Shown: one piece after another, positions 18,136-26,702 of the stretch
Position numbering within the stretch: position 1 is the stretch's first letter
Layout of the letters: each line of letters begins with the position of its first letter
Source of the DNA: Neobacillus sp. Marseille-Q6967
GTDB lineage: Bacteria > Bacillota > Bacilli > Bacillales > Cytobacillaceae
Direction of reading: 5' to 3'
DNA length: 64,000 nt
Assembly (NCBI RefSeq): GCF_946151075.1
Contig: NZ_CAMGZB010000001.1
Location: forward strand, 598,001-662,000
Made by a program: the position numbers and the translations under genes
Notes under the pieces: generated by a model
Told to the model about the DNA's origin: nothing
Seen by the model: only the letters and a program-made list of their open reading frames with translations
Database searches by the model: none

Positions 18136-18858
18136 ATGCATCCAACAATTGTGGTAAAAGACGTGTGTAAAAGCTTTGGAAAAAAGCAGGTCTTGAACAA
18201 TGTGGACTTAACCGTTGAGTCGGGGCAGATTTATGGTTTAATTGGACCATCAGGTTCAGGAAAAACAACATTGGTTAAGCTGATTGTCGGGATGGACCGC
18301 CCATCCCAGGGCGATGTTCATGTATTAAATACAAAGGTTCCCGATTTACATTTATTGCAAAGGATTGGATACATGGCCCAGGCCGATGCGTTATATGCAG
18401 ATTTAACCGGAGAAGAAAATCTTGCTTTCTTTGGGTCCCTTTTTAGGCTGAAAAAGGCAGAGCTTCAAGCACGGATTCGGTATGCGGCAGATTTAGTAAA
18501 CCTTACAGCAGACTTAAAAAAGAAAGTCGAGAACTATTCAGGCGGAATGAAGCGCCGCTTATCTTTAGCTGTTGCGTTAATTCAGGACCCTGAAGTACTC
18601 GTTTTAGATGAGCCAACAGTTGGCATTGACCCCGAGTTGCGACAATCGATTTGGGCAGAGCTGCGGCGGTTGAAAAACACTGGAAAAACCATATTGGTCA
18701 CTACCCATGTCATGGACGAAGCAGAAAAGTGCGATTGCCTTTCAATGGTGAGAGAAGGAGAAATTCTCACTAGCGGGTCGCCTAATGAACTTAAGGAACA
18801 CTACGGAATTACTAACTTAGAAGAAGTATTTTTAAAAGCAGGGGGTGCTAAAGGATGA
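18136..18858 (+). CDS. ABC-2 exporter ATP-binding protein
   Basis: About 240 residues. Walker A GPSGSGKTT, signature YSGGMKRRLSLA, Walker B VLVLDEPTVGID and the H-loop TTHVMDEAE are all present, so it should be an active ATPase. It belongs to the drug or lipid export type (CcmA/YfiL-like). An upstream TTG at 18118 is in frame, but GGGGG seven bases before ATG 18136 marks the true start. The gene overlaps the permease gene by 4 bases. A promoter plus palindromic operator lie just upstream. Confidence 0.93.
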   Translation: MHPTIVVKDVCKSFGKKQVLNNVDLTVESGQIYGLIGPSGSGKTTLVKLIVGMDRPSQGDVHVLNTKVPDLHLLQRIGYMAQADALYADLTGEENLAFFGSLFRLKKAELQARIRYAADLVNLTADLKKKVENYSGGMKRRLSLAVALIQDPEVLVLDEPTVGIDPELRQSIWAELRRLKNTGKTILVTTHVMDEAEKCDCLSMVREGEILTSGSPNELKEHYGITNLEEVFLKAGGAKG

Positions 18859-19967
18859 GAATAGCAGCGATGATTAAACGGATTATCCGGCAAATGTTAC
18901 GAGATAAACGGGCGCTTGCGTTAATGATGGTTGCGCCATTGCTCATACTTACCCTTCTAAATTATTTGCTTTCAAGTAATACCGTCGACCCTAAATTAGG
19001 TGTAATAAATGTGGATAGTACGCTTCTTAAACATTTCACTGACCGGGATATTATTGTCGAGGAGTTAGGGTATGAAGAGATAACTAACATAGAGGAAGTA
19101 TTAACGGAGGAAGATTTAGATGGTATTCTTCAAATTGATGGTGAAAAAATTACCCTGACACTGACAAATGATCAGCCTTCAACAGCTAAGGCGCTGCAGA
19201 TGAAGGTACAGCAGGCCATCGCTTCTGAAATGTCTAAAGAACAAGCTGCTAATCTTGAGACCTTTATCCAAACCATTCAGAGCAAACTTCCGGGGGTTCC
19301 TGTAAAAATGGAGCGAGTAAGTACTCCGGATATTAAAACCTCCTATGTTTTTGGGAATGAAGATACCGACTTTTTTGATCAGTTAAGCCCGATATTGGTG
19401 GGTTTCTTCGTCTTCTTTTTCGTCTTTCTCATCTCTGGAATTGCTTTATTGCGGGAACGGACTACAGGTACACTTGAACGGCTGGTAGCCACGCCCATTA
19501 AAAGAACGGATATCGTTTTTGGATATCTGCTCGGCTATGGTATCTTTGCCGTGATTCAAACAATTATCGTCGTGACATATGCTGTGAAAGTCTTAGATAT
19601 TACGCTTGTCGGTTCATTTTGGAATGTCGTGTTGATTAATCTAATGCTGGCTCTTGTTGCGTTGTCATTGGGTATTTTGTTATCCGCCTTTGCGAATTCG
19701 GAATTTCAAATGATGCAATTTATTCCGGTTGCGATTATCCCTCAAGTCTTTTTCGCCGGTATTTTTCCAGTTGAATCGATGGCAGGCTGGATGCAGGTAA
19801 TTGCCAAATGTATGCCGATGTATTATGGCGGCAGTGCCTTAGTCGACGTGATGTATAAAGGTCTGGGATTCATCGCTATCCGAATTGAGCTATTGGTATT
19901 AGCAGGCTTCGCCCTTGTCTTCATCCTTTTAAATATAGTAGCATTAAAGAAATATCGAAAAATTTAA
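18855..19967 (+). CDS. ABC-2 type exporter permease
   Basis: A 370-residue membrane protein. One transmembrane segment at residues 20-40 is followed by a roughly 150-residue extracellular domain, then five segments between about 180 and 365. RERTTGTLERLVATPIKRTD is the typical ABC-2 membrane cytoplasmic motif, as in YfiM/YfiN or antibiotic exporters. Overlap with the ATPase gene indicates translational coupling. The tetR gene follows after a GC-rich inserted repeat. The exported compound is unknown; export of an amphiphilic drug or antimicrobial is a reasonable inference from TetR control. Confidence 0.9.
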   Translation: MRIAAMIKRIIRQMLRDKRALALMMVAPLLILTLLNYLLSSNTVDPKLGVINVDSTLLKHFTDRDIIVEELGYEEITNIEEVLTEEDLDGILQIDGEKITLTLTNDQPSTAKALQMKVQQAIASEMSKEQAANLETFIQTIQSKLPGVPVKMERVSTPDIKTSYVFGNEDTDFFDQLSPILVGFFVFFFVFLISGIALLRERTTGTLERLVATPIKRTDIVFGYLLGYGIFAVIQTIIVVTYAVKVLDITLVGSFWNVVLINLMLALVALSLGILLSAFANSEFQMMQFIPVAIIPQVFFAGIFPVESMAGWMQVIAKCMPMYYGGSALVDVMYKGLGFIAIRIELLVLAGFALVFILLNIVALKKYRKI

Positions 19968-20151
19968 GGCTGTGTTAAAGGTCATTGTTTATATTCTAAC
20001 TATGTTGATTGGAGCGGAAGGCGCGAGACTCCTGCGGGAGTATGGGGCAGGGGAGACCCCGCAGGCGCTTAAGCGCCGAGGAGGCTCCCCGAACCACCCG
20101 CGGAAAGCGAAGCCCCTGGAGCGCAAATCAACAAGCAAGTTTAACACATCC
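19968..20151. repeat. GC-rich structured Bacillaceae intergenic repeat (element A)
   Basis: A compact element much richer in GC than its surroundings, between the permease and tetR genes. Outer inverted arms GGCTGTGTTAAA (19968-19979) and TTTAACACATCC (20140-20151) enclose inner arms TGTTGATT (20003) and AATCAACA (20126). The core has several complementary GC blocks such as CTCCTGCGGGAG and GGCGCTTAAGCGCC. I recognise this as a dispersed element seen widely in Bacillaceae intergenic regions, from memory; it has no coding capacity of its own. Insertion has separated tetR from the exporter genes. Confidence 0.75.
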
Positions 20152-20174
20152 AAATTTAAAAGTGGGAGCAAACA

Positions 20175-20831
20175 ATGTCTGAAGAAGAGTTACTGATCCA
20201 ACAGCTATTTGATGAAGAAAAATTAACCGATAAACAGAAAAAAATCCTTTTTGCTGCGATTGAGTCTTTTTCAGAGAAAGGCTATGCTGCCACCTCTACA
20301 AGTGAAATTGCGAAAAAAGCTGGAGTTGCGGAAGGGACGATTTTCCGGCATTACAATACGAAAAAGGATTTATTAGTATCGATTGTGGCACCTCTGATGA
20401 CCAAGTTAATTGCACCTTTTGTGGTGGAGGATTTCAACAAAGTTCTCGATCAACAATTTGACCGAGTCGAGGATTTTTTACGGGCAACGATTGAAAATAG
20501 AAGAGATGTGTTAAAAAGACTTCTCCCAGTTGTAAAAATCATGCTTCAAGAAATACCTTTTCATCCGGAACTACGTCATCAATTTATTGACCAGATCGCA
20601 AAAAAAATATTTGAACGGGTTTCCCATTTAATAAAAGGCTATCAAGAAAAAGGGCAGATTATTGAAATGCCGCCGGAAACGGTAGCGCGGCTGGCGATCA
20701 CAAGCATCCTCGGCTTCTTGTTTACCCGGTATATTCTTTTTCCCGAGAACGACTGGGATGATGAACTCGAAACCGAACGGACCATTCAATTTATCATGCA
20801 CGGGCTAGGAAAAACCCCCTCACGAGAATGA
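20175..20831 (+). CDS. TetR/AcrR family repressor
   Basis: A 218-residue regulator. The helix-turn-helix lies at about residues 20-66, with GYAATSTSEIAKKAGVAEG followed by FRHYNTKKDLL, typical of TetR proteins; the remaining helical part is the ligand-binding and dimer domain. The ribosome site is GTGGGAG. It is encoded on the same strand as the ABC exporter and probably represses it through the palindrome at 18101-18118. The stop codon lies inside a terminator stem. Confidence 0.9.
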   Translation: MSEEELLIQQLFDEEKLTDKQKKILFAAIESFSEKGYAATSTSEIAKKAGVAEGTIFRHYNTKKDLLVSIVAPLMTKLIAPFVVEDFNKVLDQQFDRVEDFLRATIENRRDVLKRLLPVVKIMLQEIPFHPELRHQFIDQIAKKIFERVSHLIKGYQEKGQIIEMPPETVARLAITSILGFLFTRYILFPENDWDDELETERTIQFIMHGLGKTPSRE

Positions 20832-20845
20832 GGGGGTTCAATTAT
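20814..20845 (+). terminator. Terminator of tetR
   Basis: ACCCCCTCA pairs with TGAGGGGGT around CGAGAA; the tetR stop codon is the first three bases of the 3' arm. The following tail is only moderately U-rich. Confidence 0.65.
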
Positions 20846-20860
20846 TATAGTGGAGTTTTT

Positions 20861-20970
20861 TAATTAAACGTTTGATTAGTTTACCTGCTGTTCTAATCAA
20901 TCGTTTGATTAGATTAACTAGGTGCCTTGACACATCTAGGTTTTGGCCGCCCCATCAAACGTTTGATTAG
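20861..20970. repeat. Three copies of an AATCAAACGTTTGATT palindrome
   Basis: Copies at 20861-20879 (TAATTAAACGTTTGATTAG), 20893-20912 (CTAATCAATCGTTTGATTAG) and 20954-20970 (ATCAAACGTTTGATTAG). They lie in the convergent gap between tetR and the VOC gene. The AACGTT-centred dyad looks like a TetR-type operator, but the position downstream of both genes is unusual for one. Confidence 0.8.
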
Positions 20971-20974
20971 TTTT

Positions 20975-21337
20975 TTAGCCTTTCATTAAAAACTCATTTC
21001 CGTCTTCGTCGGTGAATTGGACAAACGTACCCCACTGCATCGTCTGTGGCTCACCCTTAAAATTCACGCCATTGGCTTTCATCTTCTCATAAGTCTCCAT
21101 TACATTATCACATGCAAACACGATGGATGCCTTCATATTTTCATGGCCCTGCATCATGGACTTTGGATAAATAACAAGGTGCGATTTAGCATTGGCTGGC
21201 CCTACTTCCAGCCAGTGGGCGTTAGGGCCCATTGGAAACTCTGCATACACTTCAAACCCGACTTTTTCTGTCCAAAATTCCTTTGCCTTCTTCTGATCTT
21301 CCACATAAACCCCAACCGTTGCAATCTCAGTAATCAT
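20975..21337 (-). CDS. VOC (glyoxalase/bleomycin-resistance-like) protein
   Basis: A 120-residue single-unit vicinal oxygen chelate protein. EIATVGVYVEDQKKAKEFWT and the central HWLEVGP and C-terminal QFTDEDGNEFLM are typical of the fold. Such proteins bind a metal and act on small molecules or sequester antibiotics; the substrate is not predictable here. The start follows AGGGGGA. A palindrome of the CTAATCAAACGTTTAATTAA type lies about 80 bases upstream of the start and three more lie just past its stop, suggesting control by a dedicated repressor. Confidence 0.85.
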   Translation of the reverse strand: MITEIATVGVYVEDQKKAKEFWTEKVGFEVYAEFPMGPNAHWLEVGPANAKSHLVIYPKSMMQGHENMKASIVFACDNVMETYEKMKANGVNFKGEPQTMQWGTFVQFTDEDGNEFLMKG

Positions 21338-21417
21338 CCCAAATAGTCCCCCTTATAATTCATTCAAACACTCACCAAAAAGTATAATCCAACAATAGTT
21401 TATATCCCAATTATCAA

Positions 21418-21437
21418 CTAATCAAACGTTTAATTAA
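21418..21437. promoter_or_regulatory. CTAATCAAACGTTTAATTAA palindrome upstream of the VOC gene
   Basis: Fourth copy of the AACGTT-centred dyad in this area, between the VOC start and the tcyP terminator. Likely an operator for an unidentified regulator. Confidence 0.6.
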
Positions 21438-21447
21438 ATCTCCAAAC

Positions 21448-21482
21448 AAAAAACCGGATAGCCTTCTAAGGACTACCCGGCT
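21448..21482 (-). terminator. Terminator of tcyP
   Basis: On the minus strand, CCGGGTAGTCC pairs imperfectly with GGCTATCCGG and is followed by six U residues. A repeat element lies between this hairpin and the tcyP stop codon. Confidence 0.75.
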
Positions 21483-21527
21483 TGCTATAAGTTAGTGTCT
21501 ACTGGACGTGTACAAATGTGTTTTTGC

Positions 21528-21540
21528 GGTGCCTGTCACC
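21528..21540. repeat. GGTGCCTGTCACC element, copy 1
   Basis: Core of the dispersed repeat family described in the findings. The tcyP stop codon (21536-21538 on the minus strand) lies inside this core, so the repeat forms the very end of the gene. Confidence 0.75.
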
Positions 21541-22918
21541 CTTCAACGATTTCGGATTGTTGGTAGATTTGGTGTTCGAATTCTCCTGTTGCTTTGCTGG
21601 TCAGGACTCCGGATGTCATGGCTCCGCTGACGTTAAGGGCTGTTCGGCCCATGTCGATTAGCGGTTCTACTGAGATTAACAGCCCTACGATGGCGATTGG
21701 CAGGTTCATGACGGATAGGACGATTAAGGCTGCAAAGGTGGCACCGCCGCCAACTCCTGCTACACCAAATGAACTGATGGCAACGACTAGAATAAGAGAA
21801 ACGATAAACCCTATACTTGTCGGGTCAATCCCTGCGGCCGGTGCTACCATTACGGCCAGCATGGCTGGATATATACCGGCACAACCGTTTTGGCCAATGG
21901 TAAGGCCAAATGAACCTGCGAAGTTAGCGATTCCTTCTGAAACACCCAAATCCTTTGTTTGCGTTTTAATGGTCATAGGCAAGGTTCCTGCACTTGTACG
22001 GGAAGTAAATGCAAACGTTAAGGTCGGCAACGCTTTTTTCACATAATTAAATGGGTTAAGTTTGACAAATGATAATAATAGTAGATGAACAATAAACATA
22101 AGAATCAGTGCTACATAAGAGGCAATAACAAACTTGCCTAATTTCACTATGGCATCATAATTACTGGTTGCTGCCACCCTTGTAATGATAGCAAGAATTC
22201 CATAAGGTGTAAGGCGGAGGATCATCGTTACAATGCGCATAACAACTGCGTATACCGTATCGATAATCCTGGCAAAGAATTCTGCATGCTCCGGCTCTTT
22301 ACGTTTTACCCCTAGATAGGCTATCCCGATAAAAGCTGCGAAAATAACCACTCCAATTGTTGAGGTAGCGCGGGCACCTGTTAAATCTTGAAACGGGTTG
22401 GCCGGGAACAACTCAAGAATTTGCTGTGGGATGGTCATATTTTCAACTCCTGCTGCTCTTTCCTCCAACGCAGCATTCCGAGCAGCCTCTTCTTCCCCTT
22501 CCGTCAGTTCAATCCCATCAAGACCAAATCCCAGTGCCGAACCAATTCCAATCGCAGCTGAAATGGCCGTTGTTCCAAGCAGCAGTCCAATAACGAGAAC
22601 ACTGATCTTGCCGATATTCTTGGTTAATTTTAATTTCGTAAACGCTCCGACAATGGAAATGAAGACAAGCGGCATGACAATCATTTGTAATAGTTTCACA
22701 TAACCATTGCCAACGATATTAAACCACTCAATAGACTTGCCTGTGACCTCTGATTCAACACCATAGATGAAATGAAGAATAAAACCAAAAATAAGACCTA
22801 AACCCAAACCAGTGAAGACACGTTTTGAAAAGGATACATGTTTCTTTTGCATCTGGTACAAACCATACATAAGCAAAAGCAAAACGGCGACATTCACGAT
22901 AATTAAGACCGTGTCCAT
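21536..22918 (-). CDS. tcyP: L-cystine / sodium:dicarboxylate symporter family transporter TcyP
   Basis: About 460 residues with eight membrane segments and two re-entrant hairpins of the DAACS family. The N-terminus (MDTVLIIVNVAVLLLLMYG), GYVKLLQMIVMPLVFISI and SRTSAGTLPMTIKTQ closely follow B. subtilis TcyP, the sodium-coupled cystine importer. An in-frame ATG 33 bases upstream exists, but AGGGGGA seven bases before ATG 22918 supports that start. Two AACGTT palindromes lie 140-190 bases upstream, suggesting specific repression rather than a sulfur riboswitch, which I do not see. The stop codon is contributed by a dispersed repeat. Confidence 0.88.
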   Translation of the reverse strand: MDTVLIIVNVAVLLLLMYGLYQMQKKHVSFSKRVFTGLGLGLIFGFILHFIYGVESEVTGKSIEWFNIVGNGYVKLLQMIVMPLVFISIVGAFTKLKLTKNIGKISVLVIGLLLGTTAISAAIGIGSALGFGLDGIELTEGEEEAARNAALEERAAGVENMTIPQQILELFPANPFQDLTGARATSTIGVVIFAAFIGIAYLGVKRKEPEHAEFFARIIDTVYAVVMRIVTMILRLTPYGILAIITRVAATSNYDAIVKLGKFVIASYVALILMFIVHLLLLSFVKLNPFNYVKKALPTLTFAFTSRTSAGTLPMTIKTQTKDLGVSEGIANFAGSFGLTIGQNGCAGIYPAMLAVMVAPAAGIDPTSIGFIVSLILVVAISSFGVAGVGGGATFAALIVLSVMNLPIAIVGLLISVEPLIDMGRTALNVSGAMTSGVLTSKATGEFEHQIYQQSEIVEG

Positions 22919-23055
22919 CCTCTTTCCCCCTTTTCTTGTTTTAGGTATCAATAAAAAATACGCAAAATCTTATAATTTATTCCTATGGACCAAGTCGGAA
23001 TTGCATATTATTCCAATGCTGAATAAATTCGGTTTTCCTTATTTGCAAAAAAAAA

Positions 23056-23107
23056 TAATCAAACGTTTAATTAGTACAATATCTGAACTAATTAAACGTT
23101 TGATTAG
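23056..23107. promoter_or_regulatory. Two AACGTT palindromes upstream of tcyP
   Basis: TAATCAAACGTTTAATTAG at 23056-23074 and CTAATTAAACGTTTGATTAG at 23088-23107, centres 32-33 bases apart (about three helical turns), consistent with cooperative binding on one face. Same motif as around the VOC gene. Confidence 0.65.
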
Positions 23108-23126
23108 ATTGTAATTCAGGAAGAAC

Positions 23127-23180
23127 TGTCCACCTCACGTGGACAAATTGGCGTTTTGTCCACGGACGGTGACAGGCACC
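23127..23180. repeat. TGTCCAC/GTGGACA plus GGTGACAGGCACC element, copy 2
   Basis: TGTCCAC at 23127, GTGGACA at 23139, TGTCCAC at 23157 and GGTGACAGGCACC at 23168-23180. The last 15 codons and stop of the kinase gene at 23135 are made of this sequence. Confidence 0.8.
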
Positions 23181-24565
23181 GTAATGGTAAAGGTTGTGCC
23201 TTTTCCTTCTTCGCTTGTGAGATTGATTTTGCCTTGGTGGGTTTCGACGATCCATTTGGCGATGCTTAGGCCGAGCCCGTGTCCGCCCATTTGCCGGGAG
23301 CGTGATTTTTCTGCCCGGTAGAAGCGTTCAAATATCAGGTGCTGCTCCTTTTGTTTAATGCCAATTCCTGTATCCTGAACCTCGATGATGACATCCTGGC
23401 CTTTTTCTAAGAGCGTTAACCAGACTTTCCCGCCGTTTGGTGTGTATTTAATCGCATTGTCTAACAGAATATACAGCAGCTGGGATAATCTTTGTGGGTC
23501 ACCGTTGACCATCAGCCTCTCCGGGGCATTCAAATCGAGTGAGATTTCCTTAGCTGCTGCCAGCGGCCGAACAGATTCAAGCGCCTTCTTAGCCTGGGGC
23601 AGAAAGTCAAACGTTTCGGTTCCCCGCTCGATAATATTCGAATCGGAACGAGCCAATGTCAATAAGTCACTGACTAATTTGGTCATCCGCTTCACTTCCT
23701 GCCTCATATTAGAAAGCAGCTTTCCAATAAAGTCGTCCTTTTTCGCAAGGTCCATGGTCATTTCGATGGCATCGAGGGAAGATAACAGAACGCTTAAAGG
23801 TGTCCGCAATTCGTGTGAGGCGTCAGCAACAAATTCACGCTGCCTGGTAAACGCTCTACTAATCGGGATCATTGCTTTTTTGGACATGGCTGCACTCATA
23901 AATAACGCCAATACAAGGAATAAGAAACCAATGGCCAACAGGATCCATAACAGCCACTTAAAGAGTTGGTAGGCAAAACTAATATCCTTTCCAATATACA
24001 AGGTTCCGACCACCCGGTCTTTTTCATAAATGGTCTCGCTGGCAATCAGCACCCGGATATTCTGTTCCGGCTCCGGCGGAGCAAAGCCCCCCATTTTCCC
24101 CCTGCCTCTTTGTCTTTCCTCCACATTTAAGGTTGCCTGACGAATTTCACCATCTTTAAGTTTGTGTTCACTTAACAGCTTGACAATCCCCATCCGTAAA
24201 CGTTCATCCGATTCATTACCCATGATGATTTCACCGTTCGAACCTACAACATAATAAAAGAGTTGATTCACTCCGGCGAACACAATTTCTTGATTTGAAA
24301 AACCGCCAAAATCACTTTTTTGATTCGTTACTAAATATTCCTCCAAAAAGCCTGCTTCCTGGTCAACTAATGTTCGAAGGTCACTCTCCTGGTTCTTAAG
24401 GATACTAAAATAGAGAACACCGTAGACAATAATGATAAACAAAATAAGAAACAGAATGAGTAAGCCGCTATAGATTCGCGTTAGCCGCCCTTGGGTACTT
24501 TTAAAAAGATCCTTTTCACCGACGTTTGTGACAAGGCGAATGAAGGAAAGAAGGTTAGTTTTCAA
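23135..24565 (-). CDS. Sensor histidine kinase of the envelope-stress-like system
   Basis: A 476-residue kinase. Transmembrane segments at about 33-54 and 203-225 flank a 150-residue extracellular sensor region with a Gly/Arg-rich, proline-containing stretch near 150-168. HisKA has FVADASHELRTPLSVL with His251; the ATPase domain has DNAIKYTPNGG, DTGIGIK and GGHGLGLSIAK. No HAMP domain is obvious. The start codon overlaps the regulator gene by 11 bases. The natural end should be near GTTFTITVPV; the extra RGQNANLST tail is encoded by an inserted dispersed repeat. Confidence 0.9.
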   Translation of the reverse strand: MKTNLLSFIRLVTNVGEKDLFKSTQGRLTRIYSGLLILFLILFIIIVYGVLYFSILKNQESDLRTLVDQEAGFLEEYLVTNQKSDFGGFSNQEIVFAGVNQLFYYVVGSNGEIIMGNESDERLRMGIVKLLSEHKLKDGEIRQATLNVEERQRGRGKMGGFAPPEPEQNIRVLIASETIYEKDRVVGTLYIGKDISFAYQLFKWLLWILLAIGFLFLVLALFMSAAMSKKAMIPISRAFTRQREFVADASHELRTPLSVLLSSLDAIEMTMDLAKKDDFIGKLLSNMRQEVKRMTKLVSDLLTLARSDSNIIERGTETFDFLPQAKKALESVRPLAAAKEISLDLNAPERLMVNGDPQRLSQLLYILLDNAIKYTPNGGKVWLTLLEKGQDVIIEVQDTGIGIKQKEQHLIFERFYRAEKSRSRQMGGHGLGLSIAKWIVETHQGKINLTSEEGKGTTFTITVPVTVRGQNANLST

Positions 24566-25226
24566 ACTTGTATCCTACCCCTCTAATACTTTGGATTAGA
24601 TCCTGTTTTCCGATACGATCTAATTTTTTTCGTATTAATTTTACTGTGGCATCAATCGTTTTAGGGGCCACATCTGAATCCAAGCCCCATATCCGCTCCA
24701 GTATGACTTCACGCGGAATAACCTGTCCTTTATTCTGCACCAATAAATCCAAAAGTTGAAATTCCCGCGGGCTAAATTGAACTTCCTCGCTGCCTAAACG
24801 GACCATATGACTGTTTCGGTTTAATACAAGCCCGTTAATCGTCATTTCCTCTTCCAATATTGGTGCATAATTGCGCCGGGTTAAAGCCCGTAGCCGAGCG
24901 AGAAGCTCACCAATTTCGAACGGTTTCACAAGATAATCATCTGCACCCGAATCAAGCCCTTCAATTCTGTCTTCCACCGTATCTTTAGCGGTCAACATCA
25001 AGACCGCTCCCGGATACCCTTGTTTCCGCAGCCGGCGGCAAACCTCGACTCCATCGCCATTCGGCATCATCCAGTCAAGGATAAGAACATCATAATGGGA
25101 GTTGGATGCATAATAGAAAGCATCCCCCCCTTCCATCACCCACTCTGCCTTGTACCCGCTTTTATTTAGCATATAGACAATTAATTCACCAAGTTGAGTA
25201 TCATCTTCCGCTAACAATATCTTCAT
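24555..25226 (-). CDS. OmpR-family response regulator
   Basis: A 223-residue regulator with receiver domain (Asp51 in VLILDWMMPNGDG, Lys in YLVKPFEIGELLARL) and a C-terminal winged helix (FSPREFQLLDLLVQNKGQV, then TIDATVKLIRKKL). It overlaps the kinase gene by 11 bases and lies 17 bases after the membrane protein gene. The likely targets are the PspA-like and small membrane protein genes upstream in the same cluster, by analogy with envelope-stress modules. Confidence 0.92.
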   Translation of the reverse strand: MKILLAEDDTQLGELIVYMLNKSGYKAEWVMEGGDAFYYASNSHYDVLILDWMMPNGDGVEVCRRLRKQGYPGAVLMLTAKDTVEDRIEGLDSGADDYLVKPFEIGELLARLRALTRRNYAPILEEEMTINGLVLNRNSHMVRLGSEEVQFSPREFQLLDLLVQNKGQVIPREVILERIWGLDSDVAPKTIDATVKLIRKKLDRIGKQDLIQSIRGVGYKFEN

Positions 25227-25243
25227 CCCTCGAAACTCCCTGT

Positions 25244-25948
25244 TTAGATATAATTAGAAAACAATCTTTCTACCACCTGAATGGTATTCAATAACTCAAA
25301 TCTTATCACAGCTAGATTATAATCTAGAATATTATTTGCAATAAAAAAGATAGCAATCAGAGATTGTGCAACCAAGAGGATGCCTAAAAGGACAGAGGGA
25401 ATCCTTGCTAACTTAGACAATACCTTTGTATTTTTTCCATCTTTAAAACTGGTGAGGATGATCCCTAAAGCATTCGTGAGTGTATGGACTAATAGAAACG
25501 ATGATAAAAAGATGCTTACATGCATTATTCCTAGTTCATGCCAATAATACATCGGTACTGCCAATAGAATAACAAAGGACAGGGCCCACATAAATCCAAC
25601 GAAACTTCTGATCCAAAACAGCAGCGATAGGCTAATAAATAGAATGAAAGAATATAAAATGAAATGATAGCTGCCTTTTGCTACAAGATAAAATAGCCCT
25701 ACAGCCACAAATAATGTACAGGTAAGACTAAGATACGTAATGATTCCCTGCTTAAACCCCGTATCCTTTTCTGATTTTTTTAAGTCTATTTTATAAGAGG
25801 CTTCCCCTTTTGAAAAACTGCTAATAAAAATATGGATGATCTCTTGAATTAGCCTATTACTAAGGGAAAAATAAACTCTTAAAAAAGGGATTCTGGTTAC
25901 ACCAAAAGCAATAGCCAAATGAATAAGAATCAGCATATTCGTCTTCAT
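25244..25948 (-). CDS. Uncharacterised polytopic membrane protein
   Basis: A 234-residue protein with about six hydrophobic segments. Its N-terminal half contains a 50-residue cytoplasmic-like stretch rich in Lys and Ser between the first hydrophobic region and the next. I do not recognise the family with confidence; a YIP1-like fold is possible. It is encoded between the PspA-like gene and the regulator, after a terminator, and close enough to the two-component genes (17 bases) to be cotranscribed with them, so an accessory sensor role is possible. Confidence 0.7.
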   Translation of the reverse strand: MKTNMLILIHLAIAFGVTRIPFLRVYFSLSNRLIQEIIHIFISSFSKGEASYKIDLKKSEKDTGFKQGIITYLSLTCTLFVAVGLFYLVAKGSYHFILYSFILFISLSLLFWIRSFVGFMWALSFVILLAVPMYYWHELGIMHVSIFLSSFLLVHTLTNALGIILTSFKDGKNTKVLSKLARIPSVLLGILLVAQSLIAIFFIANNILDYNLAVIRFELLNTIQVVERLFSNYI

Positions 25949-25965
25949 AGTTCCTCTCCTTAAGA

Positions 25966-26005
25966 GAAAAAGGGAGCACTTCGCCTAGAGTGTGCACCCT
26001 TTTTT
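25966..26005 (-). terminator. Terminator after the PspA-like gene
   Basis: On the minus strand GGGTGCAC pairs with GTGCTCCC (one mismatch) with A-rich and U-rich flanks. It may be leaky and so set a ratio between the PspA-like gene and the downstream membrane protein and two-component genes. Confidence 0.7.
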
Positions 26006-26023
26006 CTCGCGTTATGTCATATC

Positions 26024-26701
26024 TTAGTTTTTTACCAGTAACTCTTTTTCACTTTTTAACTTTTCCAGTTCCTTTTCTACTTCTTCGTCGTTAAGATAGT
26101 TTCGGTAAATAGCTTCATGCTGTGCTAAAGGATTAGGGAACTGATTGCCTGCCTGCACTTGTGCTTCCATCAACATAATTTTACCCTCTGCACGTGCTAC
26201 TCCTCTTGCAATGTCATCCGTTTGGAAGGAAGCCGTTGTTTTTTGGATTTGCTTAATGGACTGTGCCACATTTGCCCTTGAAGCGAGCAGGATTTTCTTA
26301 TGCTGTAATTCGTTATATGTTTCTTTTAACTCGTTGATTTTATCAATCAGGTTTTGCGTCTGTTCCTTAATGCTCTCAAATTGTTGTTGATAGAGAGCTA
26401 ATTGGTTTTCATGCGTTAGTTTTTCTTGAACTGCTAATTTTGCGATAGGATCTTCACCGCGATCAACTGCTAGTCTGGCCTGACGGGTTCTTTTAGCAAT
26501 TAATCCTTCTGTTTCGAGAATGAGGGCAGCCTGTTTTTTCTCAACAAGAATTTGAAGAGCTAATGCCTTCTGCGCTTTAACCAGTTCCTGTTCCATTTCT
26601 CGTGAATACTCATTTAACATCGCAATCGGATCTTCCATCCCATCTAGTAAACCATTCATTTGTGCGTTTGTAATTGTTTTTAGTCTATTAAAAATACCCA
26701 T
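26024..26701 (-). CDS. PspA/IM30 (LiaH-like) membrane-stress protein
   Basis: A 225-residue, almost wholly helical protein starting MGIFNRLKTITNAQMNGLLD, with DPIAMLNEYSREM early and long coiled-coil stretches to about residue 190, as in PspA/IM30/LiaH. These proteins oligomerise on the inner membrane surface and protect it under envelope stress or antibiotics. The gene follows the small membrane protein gene by one base, an arrangement like liaI-liaH, in which the small protein anchors the PspA homolog. Regulation by the adjacent two-component system is inferred. Confidence 0.9.
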   Translation of the reverse strand: MGIFNRLKTITNAQMNGLLDGMEDPIAMLNEYSREMEQELVKAQKALALQILVEKKQAALILETEGLIAKRTRQARLAVDRGEDPIAKLAVQEKLTHENQLALYQQQFESIKEQTQNLIDKINELKETYNELQHKKILLASRANVAQSIKQIQKTTASFQTDDIARGVARAEGKIMLMEAQVQAGNQFPNPLAQHEAIYRNYLNDEEVEKELEKLKSEKELLVKN

Positions 26702-26702
26702 G

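Noticed and set aside
19972..20196. Open frames on both strands between the exporter permease and tetR
   Set aside because: They lie within the GC-rich repeat element A; the frames reflect its composition and palindromes, without ribosome sites or recognisable protein features.
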